Assembly (NCBI RefSeq): GCF_020531965.1 | Contig: NZ_JAJAWH010000002.1 | Span: 186,001 to 250,000 of the forward strand | Reading direction: 5' to 3' | DNA length: 64,000 nucleotides | Source of the DNA: Pseudorhizobium xiangyangii | GTDB taxonomy: Bacteria > Pseudomonadota > Alphaproteobacteria > Rhizobiales > Rhizobiaceae | Part shown: positions 56,233 to 64,000 of the stretch, one piece after another | Numbering within the stretch: position 1 is the stretch's first letter | Layout: each line of letters starts with the position of its first letter | The notes under the pieces: generated by a model | What the model saw: only the letters and a program-made list of their open reading frames with translations | The model's database searches: none | Told to the model about the DNA's origin: nothing | Position numbers and translations under genes: made by a program

Positions 56233-57384
56233 TTATCGCTGGATCAGGTCCAGCCCATGGCGGGAGAGAGGCTCCGGCGCGTCCTCGGTCGTCAGGTAGG
56301 TATGCCCCAGGGTCATGGCGGTGCCGGTATCGGAATCCATGATGATCATGTGAACGAACAGGGTCATGTTCGGCAGGATTTCCTGCGGATTTCCGACATG
56401 GAACATCTGGTGCTCCATCCAGGAAGGAGAGAAGCGTGCGCCGAGTGAATAGCCGCATGCGTTCAGCCGGTGGCGCGTCAGGCCGCGCTCGTCGAGGATC
56501 CTGGCATGGGTGTCGAAGACGTCGCCGAAGGTGTTTCCGGGCCGCAGGACTTCCTCGATGGCCGTGATGGTCTCCAGGCAGGCCTTGTAGAGCTCGCGGT
56601 GACGAGCAGTGGGCTCGCCGACGAGAACCGTCCGCATCATGGCGGCATGGTAGTGCGCGTTCACGCCTGCCCATTCCAGTGTCAACTGGTCGGTGGTGTC
56701 GAGGGTTCGGCGTCCGGCCTTGTAGCGGCACAGAAGTGCATCGGCGCCGGAACCGATGATGAATTCGTTGGCGGGATAATCGCCGCCGCCGCTGAAAACC
56801 GCACCTTGCATGGCTGCAAGGATATCTGCTTCGCTGCCACCTGCCTTGATCAAAGGCAGGGCTGCGTCGAGCGCATCGTCGGCCAGCTGGGCTGCGCGCT
56901 TCGCATGGGCGACCTCGGCCGGGCTCTTGACCAGGCGAAGGCCGCTGACGAGGTAGGAGGCATCGGTGATCTGGCCAAAGGAGGCAAGCTGGTTATCGAC
57001 CAGCCTCGCTACCCGGCCGGTCATTCCGTGCGTGTCGTATTCGACGCCGATGCGTGCGCCGAGGAGGTCCATGTCGCTCAGCAGGTTCTTGAGGTCGAGC
57101 GTCGGATCGGCATTCACGCGGTCGACCCATACACTGATGTTTTCCAGAATCGAGGTCTGGCGCGCCTGCCGAAGATCGGCGGAGCGGGTCAGCAGCGTCA
57201 TCGAGCCATCCGCCTTGACGACGAGGGTCTGGAAGAAGCAGTAGCCGAAGGTGTCGTAGCCGGTCAGCCAGTACATGCTTTCCTGGGCAAAGAGCAGCAC
57301 GGCTTCGAGCTTTTCCTCGGCCATCTTTTCCAGAAGGCGGGCCAGCCGGTCTGCGTATTCGCTTCGCTCGAAAGGGAGCCCCAT
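56233..57384 (-). CDS. M24-fold peptidase-like protein (Xaa-Pro / ectoine-hydrolase family) with lost metal ligands
   Basis: 383 residues from ATG 57384. A creatinase-like N-terminal domain (residues 10-150) is followed by a pita-bread M24 domain. The usual Asp...SDxxRT metal block reads LTLEWAGVNAHYHAAMMRT, with the second Asp replaced by Ala (248). The usual metal His block reads GYSLGARFSPSWMEHQMF without the His-Gly motif, and the final Glu block reads AMTLGHTYLTTED. Metal-dependent peptidase activity is thus unlikely; some ectoine hydrolases of this family work without metal. It begins one base after the pgeF stop, so translation is coupled. Confidence 0.85.
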   Translation of the reverse strand: MGLPFERSEYADRLARLLEKMAEEKLEAVLLFAQESMYWLTGYDTFGYCFFQTLVVKADGSMTLLTRSADLRQARQTSILENISVWVDRVNADPTLDLKNLLSDMDLLGARIGVEYDTHGMTGRVARLVDNQLASFGQITDASYLVSGLRLVKSPAEVAHAKRAAQLADDALDAALPLIKAGGSEADILAAMQGAVFSGGGDYPANEFIIGSGADALLCRYKAGRRTLDTTDQLTLEWAGVNAHYHAAMMRTVLVGEPTARHRELYKACLETITAIEEVLRPGNTFGDVFDTHARILDERGLTRHRLNACGYSLGARFSPSWMEHQMFHVGNPQEILPNMTLFVHMIIMDSDTGTAMTLGHTYLTTEDAPEPLSRHGLDLIQR

Positions 57385-57385
57385 C

Positions 57386-58180
57386 TCATTCCTCCGTAAT
57401 TGCAATTGCCGAAATCTGCCGCCCGTAGTCGGGTTCCCCCCTATGGGTGGTACGGCGGTAGGAAAAGAATCTTTCCTCATCGGGATAGGTATCAAGTGCG
57501 ACCGTCGTTGCCTGGACGCCGGCGTCGGTCAGGCGCTTGATGGTCAATGCCGGCAGGTCGAAGCAGGCGTGGCCTTGCCTCTCCGAGGGCGAGAAGAATT
57601 CTTCATACGCGGCATCGAAGGAGAGAAAGCGTTCGACGAATTCCGGACCGACTTCGTAGCTTGCGGGGCCGATTGAAGGGCCAAGGCAGGCGACGATCTT
57701 CTCCCGCTCTGCCCCAAGCGCCACCATGGCGTCGATGGTGTTTTCCAAAACACCTCCGAGAGCACCCTTCCAGCCCGCATGTGCGGCGCCGATCACGCCA
57801 TTGGCGCCATCGCAGAACAGGATCGGGCCACAGTCGGCCGACAGGACGCCGAGAACCACGCCCGGAGACGCGGTCGCTATCGCATCAGCCTGCGGACGCT
57901 CTCCTGCGTAGCTGGCATCCACCACGACAACGTCCGGGGAATGTACCTGATGTACCGTGGCGAGCCGTTCCAGGGGATAGCCGAACCAGCCGGCAACCCG
58001 AGCCCGGTTTTCCCGCACCCGCTCGCTGTCGTCCCGAGAACCGATGCCGACGTTAAGCCCCGCGTAGATGCCTTCGGAGACCCCGCCCTGACGGGTGAAG
58101 AAGCCGTGGCTCACGCGGGACTGGCCTTTTTCCCTCAGCAAGGGGCTCTCGATCGGCGTCGGCGAGGGGTTTTCCTTCAT
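57386..58180 (-). CDS. pgeF: YfiH/PgeF family multicopper-oxidase-like protein (peptidoglycan editing factor)
   Basis: 264 residues. GFFTRQGGVSEGIYAGLNVG, ATVHQVHS, SADCGPILFCD and AAHAGWKGALGGV give the conserved His, Cys and His of the laccase domain. The family was described as polyphenol oxidase and later as a factor that edits L-serine-containing peptidoglycan precursors. It lies downstream of the methyltransferase gene with 169 bp between, and directly before the M24-like gene. Confidence 0.93.
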   Translation of the reverse strand: MKENPSPTPIESPLLREKGQSRVSHGFFTRQGGVSEGIYAGLNVGIGSRDDSERVRENRARVAGWFGYPLERLATVHQVHSPDVVVVDASYAGERPQADAIATASPGVVLGVLSADCGPILFCDGANGVIGAAHAGWKGALGGVLENTIDAMVALGAEREKIVACLGPSIGPASYEVGPEFVERFLSFDAAYEEFFSPSERQGHACFDLPALTIKRLTDAGVQATTVALDTYPDEERFFSYRRTTHRGEPDYGRQISAIAITEE

Positions 58181-58349
58181 CGGCGGTCTATCTCATGGGG
58201 CTGGAGGGGTGAAAGGCCACTTCGGGCGACGACGGTGCAGGTTTGACGTTGCTGCTTCGTTGGGAGAATGTTGGCTTATCCATGCAGGGGCTGTCAATCC
58301 GCCGCTGCGTCGCACCGGCAGCCGTTCATCCCGCAACTCACCCCGTCGA

Positions 58350-59450
58350 TCACCCCACGGGGCGAAATGGCGCGAGGTCGAGGGCCGGAGAGGAGACGGC
58401 AATAACCTTGAACAATTCCCCCATCTTCCCGGCTCCTTCGCCGGCGAGCCGGTCCACCGCGGCGGCGATGAGCTTCTGATCGGCAGGTGCCTTGCCCTTG
58501 GCCAGTGCGGCAGCGCGTTCCGCCAGACCGAGGCCGTTCAGGAAATCGCCCTGCCGCAGGCCGCCGTTGAGGTGGATGCCGCTACTCAGGGCGATGCGCG
58601 CAAGGTCTTCGAAATCCACGTGGCTCGTCAGGTCGGCTTCGCCCGGGTTTGCCATCGGGGGATCGAACTCATGGGCGCGGACGGCCTGCAACGTATCGCC
58701 GAAGCCGCTGACCATGTGGCCGTAGTCGATGATGAGCGCGGTGCCGCCGTATTGGCGCAGGCGCTCGCACAATGTCGCCATCACCGCCTGGCGGGCCGGC
58801 GCGACTTCGAAGATCGTGCCATCCGGTATGGAGGCGATTGGGGAGGGCAGGGTTTGCGGATCAAGGCTCGCGACCCCGACGGCAAATGCCAGTTGGTCCT
58901 GGTTGTCCAATCCCACGAGCCTTTCGCGGAAACCGGTTGGCGTTCTGACGAACTGGCGGATGGGGATGGCGTCGAACAGTTCGTTGGCCGCGATGAGGGT
59001 GAACCCCTCGGGAACCTCCTCGAAACTGTCGTGCCAGGCGATCTTGGTCGAATAGGCCTCCAGCGTCACGCGCTGGATGCCGCGCAGGCGCTCGCTCGTC
59101 TCCACGAGGTGGATGCTCATGGTCTCGAACAGCGGCAGGGCGAGCCGTTTGATGACACGAAGCATGTCGGCCATCATCGTTCCGCGGCCAGGGCCGACCT
59201 CCACCAGGCGGATGCCCGAGGGGGAGCCGTGGCGTTGCCATGCATGCACCATGAAGATTCCGAGCATCTCTCCGAAGAGCTGGCTGATCTCCGGCGCGGT
59301 GATGAAGTCGCCGGTGGTGCCGAAGGGCTCCCTGGTGCGGTAGTAGCCATGTTCCGGGTCGGCCAGGCACATGGCGAAGTAATCGGTAATGCTGATCGGT
59401 CCGGTGGCGCGGATGAGCGCCTTGATCTTCTGGGCCAGCGGCGTGCTCAT
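58350..59450 (-). CDS. SAM-dependent methyltransferase, COG1565 / NDUFAF7 family
   Basis: 366 residues. GDFITAPEISQLFGEMLG is the family mark; EVGPGRGTMMADMLR is the SAM-binding loop, and ANELFDAIP follows. The mitochondrial homologue NDUFAF7 dimethylates an arginine of complex I during assembly. In bacteria the target is not settled. It begins 24 bp after lgt on the same strand, so co-transcription is likely. Confidence 0.93.
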   Translation of the reverse strand: MSTPLAQKIKALIRATGPISITDYFAMCLADPEHGYYRTREPFGTTGDFITAPEISQLFGEMLGIFMVHAWQRHGSPSGIRLVEVGPGRGTMMADMLRVIKRLALPLFETMSIHLVETSERLRGIQRVTLEAYSTKIAWHDSFEEVPEGFTLIAANELFDAIPIRQFVRTPTGFRERLVGLDNQDQLAFAVGVASLDPQTLPSPIASIPDGTIFEVAPARQAVMATLCERLRQYGGTALIIDYGHMVSGFGDTLQAVRAHEFDPPMANPGEADLTSHVDFEDLARIALSSGIHLNGGLRQGDFLNGLGLAERAAALAKGKAPADQKLIAAAVDRLAGEGAGKMGELFKVIAVSSPALDLAPFRPVG

Positions 59451-59474
59451 GACTGCACCTCGTTCGTGCCGATA

Positions 59475-60287
59475 TCAGGCGACATGCGCGCTCGAGCGAG
59501 CGCGAAGCATGAACCACAGGCCCAATGCCACCATGGGCAGAGACAGCAGCATTCCCATTGTAACCCAATTGAACGCCAGGTAGCCAAGCTGCGCGTCGGG
59601 TTCGCGGAAAAACTCCACGAAGATGCGAGACAGGCCGTAGCCGCAAACGAAGGCTCCCGATATGAAGCCGGGCTTCTTGAACGCCTTGAGCCCGAAGACC
59701 AGGGCGGCGAGGACCGCTAGCAGAAGAACTCCCTCCAGCGCTGCCTCGTAAAGCTGGCTCGGATGGCGGGAAATTGGCCCGCCGGTCGGAAAGACGACCG
59801 CCCACGGCACGTCGCTCAGGCGGCCCCACAACTCACTGTTGATGAAGTTGGCGAGGCGGCCGAAGAAAAGCCCGAAGGGCACGACTGCCGCGACGATATC
59901 GAACATGCTGAGGACCGGGATGCCGTTACGACGTGCGAACATGACCATGGCCACGGTGGCTCCCAGGAAGCCGCCGTGGAACGACATGCCACCGTTCCAG
60001 ATCTCGATGGCGCGGATCGGATTCTCGACGATCGCTGCAAAATCATAGAAGAGGATGTAGCCGATGCGACCGCCGAGCACGATGCCAATGGCCACCCAGA
60101 CGAGGAAATCGTCGAGATGCGTGGCAGTTATCGGTGACTTGTTGTGCGGCCACAATGCATCGTTGGCGGCCATTCGTCGCGCGTAGAGCCAGCCGCAGAG
60201 GATGCCGGCCACATAGGCAAGGCCATACCAATGCACAGCAATCGGCCCCAGGGAAAAGGCGATGGGGTCAATTTCGGGAAACGGCAT
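59475..60287 (-). CDS. lgt: Prolipoprotein diacylglyceryl transferase
   Basis: 270 residues from ATG 60287 ([15 protein letters not shown]), the usual alphaproteobacterial start; a longer frame upstream is not supported. Seven membrane helices. [14 protein letters not shown] is the Lgt signature; [16 protein letters not shown] and [16 protein letters not shown] are also diagnostic. It transfers diacylglyceryl from phosphatidylglycerol to the lipobox cysteine of prolipoproteins. It probably heads an operon with the methyltransferase, pgeF and M24-like genes. Confidence 0.97.
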   Translation of the reverse strand: MPFPEIDPIAFSLGPIAVHWYGLAYVAGILCGWLYARRMAANDALWPHNKSPITATHLDDFLVWVAIGIVLGGRIGYILFYDFAAIVENPIRAIEIWNGGMSFHGGFLGATVAMVMFARRNGIPVLSMFDIVAAVVPFGLFFGRLANFINSELWGRLSDVPWAVVFPTGGPISRHPSQLYEAALEGVLLLAVLAALVFGLKAFKKPGFISGAFVCGYGLSRIFVEFFREPDAQLGYLAFNWVTMGMLLSLPMVALGLWFMLRARSSAHVA

Positions 60288-60491
60288 GAGAGCGGACAGT
60301 TTCAAGCTTTCAATCAAGACGCGGCTTTTCCTTGAGCAATGCGAGTGGGCGGGAACATGGCGATAGCCAAAAGGGCGGTCAAGGTGAATCTCCCGGTGCC
60401 GGTCAAAGCGCTTGCAAGCCGTCGCCGCAGACCCTACTTCATCCACAGCGATGAATAACGGCTTCGGCCGAAACGATGGGAGCTAAAGACC

Positions 60492-60749
60492 ATGTCCAGC
60501 GGCACGAACCGTATCCTCGATGACTTCGCGAAGCTGATGACCGATGCGGCCGGCGCGGCACAGGGCGTGCGTCGCGAAGTGGAGACGGCGTTTCATGCTC
60601 AGGCGGAGCGGGTCCTCAACAGCATGGATGTCGTCAAGCGCGAAGAGTTCGAGGCCGTGCGTGAAATGGCGGCGCGTGCACGCGACGAAAATGACGCGCT
60701 GAAGGCCCGTATCGAAGCACTGGAAGCGAAGCTCGGTTCGCAGGGCTGA
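60492..60749 (+). CDS. Accessory factor UbiK family protein (BMFP / DUF526)
   Basis: 85 residues, with GGGAGC before the ATG. An amphipathic N-terminal helix (NRILDDFAKLMTDAAGAAQG) and a C-terminal coiled coil (MAARARDENDALKARIEALE, then AKLGSQG) match the BMFP family. UbiK helps the ubiquinone-synthesis complex in gammaproteobacteria; other members have a membrane-fusogenic activity. Function here by family analogy. It is divergent from lgt. Confidence 0.88.
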   Translation: MSSGTNRILDDFAKLMTDAAGAAQGVRREVETAFHAQAERVLNSMDVVKREEFEAVREMAARARDENDALKARIEALEAKLGSQG

Positions 60750-60766
60750 CGCACCTTGAGGGATCG

Positions 60767-60794
60767 GATGCCGCGGTCCGAACCGCGGCATCCT
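60767..60794 (+). terminator. Strong hairpin after the UbiK-like gene
   Basis: GGATGCCGCGG (60767-60777) pairs perfectly with CCGCGGCATCC (60784-60794), loop TCCGAA. Only TCTAG follows, so it may act as a terminator or as an RNA end-stabilising hairpin. Confidence 0.6.
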
Positions 60795-60821
60795 CTAGCG
60801 GCAAGGCCGCGCTATATTTTG

Positions 60822-60918
60822 GCGAAATTGAATAAAATTTCGCCCTGTGGACAGCCTCAAAAAAGGCAGTCGCCAGAGTCGCTTAAGACTCGTGGCTGAA
60901 CTCGCGCAGCAACTGCGC
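60822..60918. other. Hairpin-rich intergenic segment (candidate small RNA or leader)
   Basis: The 397-bp gap 60750-61146 contains no gene that I can support. It holds GGCGAAATT/AATTTCGCC (60822-60830 with 60837-60845), a GAGTC/GACTC pair near 60878-60893, and GCGCAG-CAA-CTGCGC (60904-60918). The cluster of perfect stems is unusual for this window. It could be a small RNA or the 5' leader of the ybjN-like gene. Confidence 0.35.
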
Positions 60919-61146
60919 CAATAAACTCTCCACTCCTAAATTGCGGCCGGGGGCTGGCAGCCGGACTCTCGGACTATACACTGATTTTAAATGATGATTC
61001 GAAACGGCTGGTAAGCCTCATGCAGGGTGGCGGTGCCAATCTGCCAAAGTCGGAAGGTCATCTGAAATGTTGTATCCGGTGGTGATGTGTCTTGCGTTTC
61101 GCGTCCTTTCACGAACGTCGCATTCAATCGGTCGAAAAGGTGCTGT

Positions 61147-61647
61147 ATGAGCCTCATGGAATTTGAATTCGGTCGTCAGTCCAATCCGGTCGACATGATT
61201 GAGGTCGTGGCGTCGTCCAACGACTGGACCTTCGAGCGCTCGGGGGAAGACGAGATAGCGATGACGGTGGAAGGCCGCTGGGCCGACTACCACGTCTCCT
61301 TTTCCTGGATGGAAGAGTTCGAGGCGCTGCATCTGACCTGTGCCTTCGACGTCAAGATTCCGGATGTGCGGGTCAACGAGGTCATCCGTCTGCTTTCCCA
61401 TGTCAACGGTCAGGTTCTGATGGGGCATTTCGACCTGTGGCGGCAGGAGGATATGGTGATTTTCCGCCAGTCCCTGCTGCTCGCGGGTGGCGCCGAGCCG
61501 ACCAGCCAGCAGGTGGAAGTTCTCCTGTCCAGCGCATTGGAAGCCTGCGAGACCTATTTCCAGGCGTTCCAGTTTGTCGTCTGGTCCGGCATGGAGGCAA
61601 AGAGCGCCATGGAGGCGGTGCTGTTCGAAACAGTTGGTGAAGCCTGA
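61147..61647 (+). CDS. YbjN domain-containing protein
   Basis: 166 residues from ATG 61147 with AAAGG upstream; the longer frame to 61087 is unlikely. The sequence (NPVDMIEVVASSNDWTFERS, then MTVEGRWADYHVSFSWMEEF) fits the YbjN family, a class I tRNA-synthetase-chaperone-like fold. Role in rhizobia not established. Its stop overlaps the proC start (TGATG), so the two are coupled. Confidence 0.9.
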   Translation: MSLMEFEFGRQSNPVDMIEVVASSNDWTFERSGEDEIAMTVEGRWADYHVSFSWMEEFEALHLTCAFDVKIPDVRVNEVIRLLSHVNGQVLMGHFDLWRQEDMVIFRQSLLLAGGAEPTSQQVEVLLSSALEACETYFQAFQFVVWSGMEAKSAMEAVLFETVGEA

Positions 61648-62462
61648 TGACTGTGCAGCCAAATTCGATCGTTCTCGTTGGCGCCGGCAACATGGGCGGC
61701 GCCATGCTGACCGGCTGGCTGAACAGCGGTATTCCGGGTAGCTCGATCACCGTGCTCGATCCGTCACCGTCAGAGGAGATGGCGCAACGGATCGCTGATG
61801 CCGGGGCCAGGCATTCGACGGTGGCCACCGCTGATCTGAAGCCGGAAGTCATCTTCCTCGCGGTCAAGCCTCAGGTGATGGATGCGGTGCTGCCGCCGTT
61901 GAAGGCGCTTATCAACGCCAATACCGTCGTTGTCTCGGTGGCCGCAGGAAAGACACTCGGTTTTCTCGAGAAGCATCTCGGTGAGGCGGCGATGGTGCGA
62001 GCCATGCCGAATACGCCGGCGATGATCGGTCGTGGCGTTACCGGAGCATTTGCGAACGAGCGGGTCAACGAGGCCCAGCGTGCTCAGGTCGATGCTCTTC
62101 TGAAGGTGAGCGGACCTGTGGAGTGGGTGACGAGCGAGCGGGATATCGATGCCGTCACCGCCGTTTCCGGCAGCGGTCCAGCCTATGTCTTCTATCTCGT
62201 CGAGTGCATGGCGGAGGCGGGCCGGAAAGCGGGTCTGCCTGCGGACCTCGCCATGCGTCTCGCACGGGAAACCGTCTCGGGGGCCGGTGAACTTATGCAC
62301 CGGTCCCCCGAGCCAGCCTCCCGGTTGCGTCAGAACGTGACGTCGCCGGGCGGTACGACTGCGGCGGCGCTTTCCGTGCTGATGGCGGAGGAGGGCATGC
62401 AGCCCTTGTTCGACAAGGCGATCGCGGCCGCCCGCCAACGGGCAGAAGAACTCGGCAACTGA
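61647..62462 (+). CDS. proC: Pyrroline-5-carboxylate reductase
   Basis: 271 residues. The Rossmann loop is VGAGNMGGAMLTGWL; AVKPQVMDAVLPP and the C-terminal SPGGTTAAALSVLMAEEGM are typical of ProC. It makes proline from pyrroline-5-carboxylate using NADPH. It overlaps ybjN and is followed 14 bp later by csaA, so the three form an operon. Confidence 0.96.
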   Translation: MTVQPNSIVLVGAGNMGGAMLTGWLNSGIPGSSITVLDPSPSEEMAQRIADAGARHSTVATADLKPEVIFLAVKPQVMDAVLPPLKALINANTVVVSVAAGKTLGFLEKHLGEAAMVRAMPNTPAMIGRGVTGAFANERVNEAQRAQVDALLKVSGPVEWVTSERDIDAVTAVSGSGPAYVFYLVECMAEAGRKAGLPADLAMRLARETVSGAGELMHRSPEPASRLRQNVTSPGGTTAAALSVLMAEEGMQPLFDKAIAAARQRAEELGN

Positions 62463-62476
62463 GGCCAATACGCAGC

Positions 62477-62818
62477 ATGAGCGACGAGATAACGTACGGC
62501 GACTTCGAGAAGGTCGATATCCGCGTCGGAACGGTTGTCGAGGTGGCACCCTTTCCGGAAGCGCGCAAACCGGCGTGGAAGCTGAAGATCGATTTCGGGC
62601 CGGAGCTCGGCGTCAAGAAATCGTCGGCGCAGATTACCGTGCACTACGACGAAAAATCCCTCATCGGCCGGCAGGTTCTTGCCGTGGTGAACTTCCCCCC
62701 GCGGCAGATCGGGCCGTTCCGCTCGGAAGTCCTGACGCTGGGGTTCGAGGATGATGCCGCTGCCATCGTGCTCTCGGCCGTCGAGCGGCCGGTGCCGAAC
62801 GGCAGGAAACTGATGTAA
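62477..62818 (+). CDS. csaA: tRNA-binding protein CsaA
   Basis: 113 residues. An OB-fold tRNA-binding domain: DFEKVDIRVGTVVEVAPFPE, then KPAWKLKIDFG, and the VNFPPRQIGPFRSEVLTLGF block match CsaA. CsaA is a small export-related chaperone that also binds tRNA. It is the last gene of the ybjN-proC-csaA operon and is convergent with the sensor kinase gene, 9 bp away. Confidence 0.93.
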   Translation: MSDEITYGDFEKVDIRVGTVVEVAPFPEARKPAWKLKIDFGPELGVKKSSAQITVHYDEKSLIGRQVLAVVNFPPRQIGPFRSEVLTLGFEDDAAAIVLSAVERPVPNGRKLM

Positions 62819-62827
62819 CCTCACATC

Positions 62828-64000
62828 CTACGCGGGCACCCGTACGGTGGCCCGCAAGCCACCTTGAGGACTATCGGCCAATGTGATGTTTCCGCCGTGC
62901 GCGTGGGCGATGTCCCGCACGATCGACAGGCCAAGCCCGGTGCCAGACTTGTCTATGTTGCGTGCCTCGTCCAGGCGGAAGAAGGGCTTGAAGACATCTT
63001 CGCGTGACGCTGCCGGAATGCCGGGGCCGTCATCATCGAACGTCAATGTCAGCCAGCGGGCCGTGTGTCTCGCCTCGACGTGAAGCTCGCTCGCGTAACG
63101 CTCGCTGTTGGCAACGAGGTTGTTGACCAGGCGGGTGAAAGCATTGGGGCGGACCGATATGGTGTCTTCACCGTCGATCTCGTACGTCATGCGCTTTCCT
63201 GTGAGTTGGAACTCGGCCTTTGCCTTCTCCAGAAGCTCGCTCAATTGCAGCGTGCCGACATCCTCTCCCGCGTCGCCCTTTGCAAAGGCAAGATAGCCTT
63301 CCAGCATGTTCTGCATGTCATCGACATCGTCGGTCATGCCTTTCAGTTTCGGGTTGTCGCCGGCGAGCGCGAGCTGGAGCTTGAAGCGCGTAAGAATGGT
63401 GCGAAGGTCGTGGCTGACACCGGAGAGCATGGCTGTGCGTTGGTCGATCTGGCGCTCGATCCGTTCGCGCATCAGGATGAAGGCGGAGCCCGCGAGACGG
63501 ATCTCGTCGGCGCCACGCGGGGTGAAGTCGGCCATCTTCTGGCCCTTCCCGAAGGATTCCGCCGCCTGGGCGAGCAGCAGGATCGGCCGGATCTGGCCCC
63601 GTAGGAAGAGGACCGAGATGACGATGAGAGCCAGCGCAGTTCCGGCCATCCAGACGAGGAAGATGTGCGTATTTGAGGCGTAGGTCTGGCTGCGGCGGGT
63701 GAAAACCCGCAGCACTTCGTTATCGAGCTGGATGCGGATCTCGACGAGGCGGCTGTCGCCGACGGTGTCGATCCAGAAAGGCCGCTTGATCTGGGCGCTG
63801 ATCTGGTCGGCAAGAATGCCATCGAGGATAGAGAAGAAGGGCTTTGGACGCGGTGGGGGAAGCTGCCCACCCGGCTCCACGGCGACGCTCAGCTGCAGCT
63901 CGTCAGCGATGCGCGTGATGTTGGTGTATCCAGGGTCGTTGGGGTAGGCCTCTATCGCGGCGATCAATGCGGCGATATCGCGCGTCGTGCCTTCGGATAG
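62828..64000 (-). CDS. EnvZ-like sensor histidine kinase, 3' part (5' end outside window)
   Basis: The frame is open to the window edge, so the N-terminus is missing. About 390 residues are seen: a sensor part with one visible membrane helix (FLVWMAGTALALIVISVLFL), a HAMP domain, the phosphoacceptor box GVSHDLRTILTRFKLQLALA and an HATPase with N, DDDGPGIP and GTGLGLSIV motifs. The usual Pro of the H-box (RTPLTR) is Ile. The partner regulator should lie upstream, outside the window. Signal unknown. Confidence 0.9.
   Translation of the reverse strand, partial: LSEGTTRDIAALIAAIEAYPNDPGYTNITRIADELQLSVAVEPGGQLPPPRPKPFFSILDGILADQISAQIKRPFWIDTVGDSRLVEIRIQLDNEVLRVFTRRSQTYASNTHIFLVWMAGTALALIVISVLFLRGQIRPILLLAQAAESFGKGQKMADFTPRGADEIRLAGSAFILMRERIERQIDQRTAMLSGVSHDLRTILTRFKLQLALAGDNPKLKGMTDDVDDMQNMLEGYLAFAKGDAGEDVGTLQLSELLEKAKAEFQLTGKRMTYEIDGEDTISVRPNAFTRLVNNLVANSERYASELHVEARHTARWLTLTFDDDGPGIPAASREDVFKPFFRLDEARNIDKSGTGLGLSIVRDIAHAHGGNITLADSPQGGLRATVRVPA

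Noticed and set aside
60846-61146. A tRNA gene in the gap before ybjN.
   Set aside because: No cloverleaf with an acceptor stem and T-loop consensus could be drawn.
1-64000. CRISPR arrays, insertion sequences, integrase genes or phage genes.
   Set aside because: No regularly spaced repeats, transposase motifs or tail/terminase genes were seen.

Overview
The window looks like a piece of the main chromosome of an alphaproteobacterium of the order Hyphomicrobiales, most likely Rhizobiaceae (the Rhizobium/Agrobacterium/Sinorhizobium/Shinella group). The signs are a high G+C content, dense coding, a ClpS2-type adaptor, a CTC-type L25 protein, separate petA/petB/petC genes, the SoxR-flavin reductase-MFS cassette and the alphaproteobacterial linkage of rplY, pth and ychF. 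I see no insertion sequence, phage, CRISPR array, rRNA or tRNA gene.

Layout. 1-2960: the end of a siderophore permease (fhuB) followed by an ABC half-transporter. 2961-4937: a lower-G+C patch with one small gene and several inverted repeats, then the BenE-type transporter. 4938-6956: leuA, preceded by a leucine-rich short reading frame and a large hairpin that look like an attenuation leader. 7043-8346: a divergent ECF sigma/anti-sigma pair. 8451-15208: single metabolic and transport genes (phosphoesterase, NUDIX, glutathionyl-hydroquinone reductase, GNAT, MFS, exported metallo-beta-lactamase-fold protein, divergent LysR regulator). 15232-22071: a four-gene MoxR ATPase / DUF58 / BatA-DUF4159 / membrane-protein operon. 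22242-24753: a tightly coupled divergent operon DUF1285-NUDIX-cca. 24755-26750: small rhizobial proteins and hemF. 26747-29107: soxR with a textbook SoxR box driving a flavin reductase and an exporter. 29125-31363: a Na/Pi cotransporter and trmL. 31551-37774: two paralogous ABC exporters with a chemoreceptor gene between them. 39096-41859: the cytochrome bc1 operon petABC with a strong terminator, then apt.

42533-57384: housekeeping genes mixed with signalling genes: two MaoC-like hotdog proteins, ychF, clpS2, pth, a GGDEF-EAL protein, rplY, an MHYT-GGDEF-EAL protein, a second chemoreceptor, prs, a lipoprotein and an M24-fold protein that has lost metal ligands. 57386-60287: pgeF, a COG1565 methyltransferase and lgt, read in the same direction as the M24 gene. 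60492-64000: ubiK-like, a hairpin-rich gap, ybjN-like, proC, csaA and the 3' part of an EnvZ-like sensor kinase gene.

Most of the window is ordinary core genome. No clearly new defence or biosynthetic system is visible. The strongest unannotated signals are regulatory: the leuA leader, the SoxR operator with a 19-bp promoter spacer, an 18-codon reading frame with a strong ribosome binding site before an ABC exporter, and inverted-repeat clusters at 3011-3672 and 60767-60918. Start codons were chosen from ribosome binding sites and family lengths, so several proteins begin downstream of the longest open frame.
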